Shown here: piece after piece, positions 42,167 through 44,351 of the stretch
Position numbering within the stretch: the stretch's first letter is position 1
Layout of the letters: each line of letters starts with the position of its first letter
NCBI GenBank assembly: GCA_017560085.1
Contig: JAFYPA010000081.1
Location: forward strand, 1-44,351
DNA: 44,351 bases
Source: Clostridia bacterium
GTDB taxonomy: Bacteria; Bacillota; Clostridia; Oscillospirales; CAG-382
Reading direction: 5' to 3'
Notes under the pieces: model-generated
The model's input: the letters and a program-made list of their open reading frames with translations, nothing else
Databases searched by the model: none
Told to the model about the DNA's origin: nothing
Position numbers and translations under genes: made by a program

Positions 42167-42199
42167 ATCCCCGACGAGCTTTTTCGTCGGGGATTTTGA
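42167..42199. terminator. Bidirectional terminator between glycosyltransferase and PII-like genes
   Basis: A perfect 11-bp stem ATCCCCGACGA (42167-42177) with its complement at 42184-42194, 6-base loop, with T runs on both strands. It serves both convergent genes. Confidence 0.85.
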
Positions 42200-42203
42200 T
42201 TTA

Positions 42204-42902
42204 TCAGTTGTTTCTGATGCCTATTACAGTATCAATGGGAAGAGATACAACAAATCCTTGTGCATCGGTGTTAACACCACAAGACTCGCTTATTGCGTTC
42301 ATTATAGCAAGCTTGTTTTCCGTTTCTGTAACAATCATTACGATTTCCTTTTCCTCCTGAAGTCCGAGACCCCAGAGATTTACAGCTTCATCATCTGTAA
42401 CGCCTCTGCCGTGAATAACCGTACCGCCTCTTGCACCTGCACCCTTGGCGGCCTTCATAACCTCTTCACTGAAGCCGGGATTGATTACTGCTGCAATCAT
42501 AACTCTTTTTATTTCAGACATTATAAGCTCTTCCTTTCCGTCAGATTTAAAATTATCGTCAGACATTCCGTTCATCATATTCATAAGCTTTTTGTTGGCA
42601 GCACCCAAGGGAAGGGTAAAGGCTATTCCGTTTCCGGGAACACCAAACATAAGCTCAACATAAAGCTCTCTGAGTATTACATCCGCTATATCCTTTCGTA
42701 CCATACAGAGAATCACGGATTTTTCCGAGGTACCGATACCGAGAATATCAAGTATATCACTCGGTGCTGTACCGACAGCATTCAGCTTGTAGTGTATCGG
42801 AAGGTCTTTTCTTTTGAAGTATTCCGTAGCCAATTCAGAAAGCTTCGGAGTAGTTACAAGTATAAGAACTCTGAATGACATAATTGTGTTGTTTTCACTC
42901 AT
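42204..42902 (-). CDS. Tandem PII-like (GlnK-type) regulatory protein
   Basis: A 232-residue protein with two PII/GlnK-like ferredoxin-fold halves (about 8-112 and 125-230). The second half keeps a PII-like loop region AGARGGTVIHGRG and EEKEIVMIVTETE; the first half is more divergent and lacks an obvious T-loop tyrosine. PII proteins bind ATP/ADP and 2-oxoglutarate and gate transporters or enzymes. The ATG overlaps the stop of the DUF1538 gene by 4 bases, so a functional link with that membrane protein is very likely. It ends just before the shared terminator. Confidence 0.8.
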   Translation of the reverse strand: MSENNTIMSFRVLILVTTPKLSELATEYFKRKDLPIHYKLNAVGTAPSDILDILGIGTSEKSVILCMVRKDIADVILRELYVELMFGVPGNGIAFTLPLGAANKKLMNMMNGMSDDNFKSDGKEELIMSEIKRVMIAAVINPGFSEEVMKAAKGAGARGGTVIHGRGVTDDEAVNLWGLGLQEEKEIVMIVTETENKLAIMNAISESCGVNTDAQGFVVSLPIDTVIGIRNN

Positions 42903-44351
42903 ATAATTTCCTCCTCAAATTCAACAATAGCCGCATCATCATCGGGAAGAACAACAGTAGTAGCTTCGGATTTAGCAAGCTTGATTCGGTAGCATACACC
43001 CATAATCTGAATAGCAATAAGGGGAGTAAGAGCAACAAGTGCCACAACACCGAATGCATCCGTCATAATATCTCCGCCCGACTGAGAGCAAGCGCCGATA
43101 CAAAGGGGGAGGAGAAAGGTTGAGGTTATGGGACCGCTTGCAACTCCACCGGAGTCAAAGGCGATACCGACAAAAATTTTGGGCACGAATTTTGAAAGAA
43201 TAAGTGCTATTACATAACCGGGAATAACAATAAATCCAATCGGAATTCCGGTAAGAACTCTGAGCATTGCAAGTCCAAGACTTATGGATACACTTATCGA
43301 CATACATCTGTTCATGGATTTTGCCGAAATCGAGCCTTCTGTAACAGTCTGAACCTGCTTGTTGAGAATCTGAATTGCAGGCTCTGCCTTGACTATAAAA
43401 TAACCGATAAGCATTCCGATGGGAATCAAAAGCCATTTCTGATATGTACCCATAGCAAGGTAGCTTCCGAGAAGTGAGCCTACAGGTGCAAATCCAACAT
43501 TAACTCCGCAAAGGAAAAGCACAAGTCCGAGATAAGTATAAACGAAGCCCATGATAATACGAAGCTTCTGACGGAAATGATATCTGTGGGTCAAAAGCTG
43601 GAAAATCACAAACATTCCGATGATGGGAAGAAGCGATATCGCAACCTCCTTTATAAAATGCGGAATCTCATAAGCAAATGCCTTTGCAACATCACGCATT
43701 GTTTCAACGTTGGGAATGGGAGTTTCGCTTGAAACCTCGTGCGGAACACAGAAAAAGCTGAGTATCATAACGGCAAGAATAGGTCCGATACTCGAAAGAG
43801 CAACAAGACCGAAGCTGTCGTTTGAAGCGTTTTTGTCGCCTCGGATCATTGATATACCTACACCCATTGCCATAATAAATGGAACGGTTATAGGTCCCGT
43901 GGTAACTCCGCCGGAGTCAAATGCAATGGACAGAAACTGCTTGGGAACAAACAATGAAAGCAAAAGTAAGCCGAGATAGAGAACAAATAACAGCTTTGAC
44001 AAATCAATCTTGAGAATAATTCTCAGTACCGCCGTCGCAAGAAATGCACCTACACCAAGGGCAACCGTGAGTATAAGAATGTAATTATCAACTCCCGGCA
44101 CCTGCTCGGAAAGAACCTGCAAATCGGGCTCTGCAATGGTGATAAGCACACCCATAATAAAGCTTATAACCGCAATAGCGATTCTCGTTCTGGATTTGGT
44201 AAGCTGAATACCGATACCTTCACCGAGCGGAGTCATAGCAATTTCGGCACCAAGCTGGAACATACCCATACCTACTATAAGCATAAGTGCGCCCACAAGG
44301 AACATAACCGTTGCACCTATTTCAAGCGGTACAAGGAAAATCGAAAGAGCA
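42899..44351 (-). CDS. DUF1538 polytopic membrane protein (5'-partial)
   Basis: A large membrane protein made of two homologous halves, each with the DUF1538 signature: IAFDSGGVTTGPITVPFIMA in one and IAFDSGGVASGPITSTFLLP in the other. This internal duplication and about twelve hydrophobic segments suggest a transporter or channel. An ATG at 44305 exists, but the frame is open to the window edge with further family-like sequence (VPLEIGATV), so the start lies outside. It overlaps the tandem PII-like gene by 4 bases (ATGA). The C-terminal acidic tail (EFEEEII) might face the PII protein; that is speculation. No transported substrate can be named. Confidence 0.85.
   Translation of the reverse strand, partial: ALSIFLVPLEIGATVMFLVGALMLIVGMGMFQLGAEIAMTPLGEGIGIQLTKSRTRIAIAVISFIMGVLITIAEPDLQVLSEQVPGVDNYILILTVALGVGAFLATAVLRIILKIDLSKLLFVLYLGLLLLSLFVPKQFLSIAFDSGGVTTGPITVPFIMAMGVGISMIRGDKNASNDSFGLVALSSIGPILAVMILSFFCVPHEVSSETPIPNVETMRDVAKAFAYEIPHFIKEVAISLLPIIGMFVIFQLLTHRYHFRQKLRIIMGFVYTYLGLVLFLCGVNVGFAPVGSLLGSYLAMGTYQKWLLIPIGMLIGYFIVKAEPAIQILNKQVQTVTEGSISAKSMNRCMSISVSISLGLAMLRVLTGIPIGFIVIPGYVIALILSKFVPKIFVGIAFDSGGVASGPITSTFLLPLCIGACSQSGGDIMTDAFGVVALVALTPLIAIQIMGVCYRIKLAKSEATTVVLPDDDAAIVEFEEEII

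Noticed and set aside
1..44351. CRISPR array, insertion sequence, prophage or integrase
   Set aside because: No regularly spaced repeats, no transposase, integrase or phage structural gene seen on either strand.

Overview
The window looks like a chromosomal segment of an anaerobic, spore-forming Firmicute of the class Clostridia, probably a gut or rumen Oscillospirales/Ruminococcaceae-type organism. This rests on gene content: ferredoxin-dependent 2-oxoacid oxidoreductase, type III glutamine synthetase, YlmC/YmxH and YunB sporulation proteins, and many intracellular glycosidases. AGGAGG-like ribosome binding sites, near-consensus TTGACA-17-TATAAT promoters and U-tailed hairpin terminators agree with it. 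I see no insertion sequence, prophage, CRISPR array or plasmid function. Genes sit close together, and every gap longer than about 100 bases carries recognisable promoters or terminators.

Layout. 1-4133: a probable envelope operon (LTA-synthase-like protein running off the left edge, flavodoxin, TraX-like and DUF218 membrane proteins). 4134-13612: one transcription unit with a consensus promoter, a 102-codon Ile-rich leader ORF and a hairpin terminator with a competing antiterminator. Then come metY, metA, a branched-chain aminotransferase, a P-loop ATPase, a four-subunit VOR/KOR-type oxidoreductase, an XRE-cupin regulator and an AMP-forming acyl-CoA synthetase. 13629-14958: an amidohydrolase and a PAP2 phosphatase. 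15002-22804: a GH106-like protein and PcrA/UvrD helicase on the minus strand, then a GH116-like glycosidase followed by queA. 23983-28273: histidine phosphatase and tRNA-Gln(CUG) on minus; divergent glnN and malic enzyme on plus. 28379-32001: a TIM-barrel isomerase, argF, YlmC, a NagB-fold protein with altered active site, and YunB. 32005-38249: a carbohydrate region with an AraC regulator divergent from a GH4 alpha-galactosidase, and a GH78-like rhamnosidase divergent from a GH42 beta-galactosidase. 38284-44351: Mrp ATPase, a Gfo/Idh/MocA oxidoreductase, a GT2 glycosyltransferase, and a tandem-PII/DUF1538 pair running off the right edge.

How the genes work together. The 4.7-13.6 kb operon contains all the activities needed to activate branched-chain carboxylic acids to CoA thioesters, carboxylate them reductively with ferredoxin, and transaminate the 2-oxoacids to branched-chain amino acids (or run the reverse, fermentative direction). 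MetA carries the Glu111 residue linked to acetyl-CoA use, which fits the O-acetylhomoserine-using MetY next to it. Nitrogen genes (GlnN, tRNA-Gln, ArgF, tandem PII) are scattered through the second half. None of the five glycosidases has a visible signal peptide, so they probably act on imported oligosaccharides or glycosides. No sugar transporter lies in this window.

Most distinctive observations: the leader/attenuator at 4242-4660; the branched-acid to amino-acid gene set; the tandem PII-like protein overlapping a DUF1538 membrane protein; the NagB-fold protein lacking its three catalytic residues; a terminator hairpin that contains the yunB Shine-Dalgarno; and a 21-bp-spaced direct repeat placed like araI1-I2 between the AraC gene and its GH4 target.
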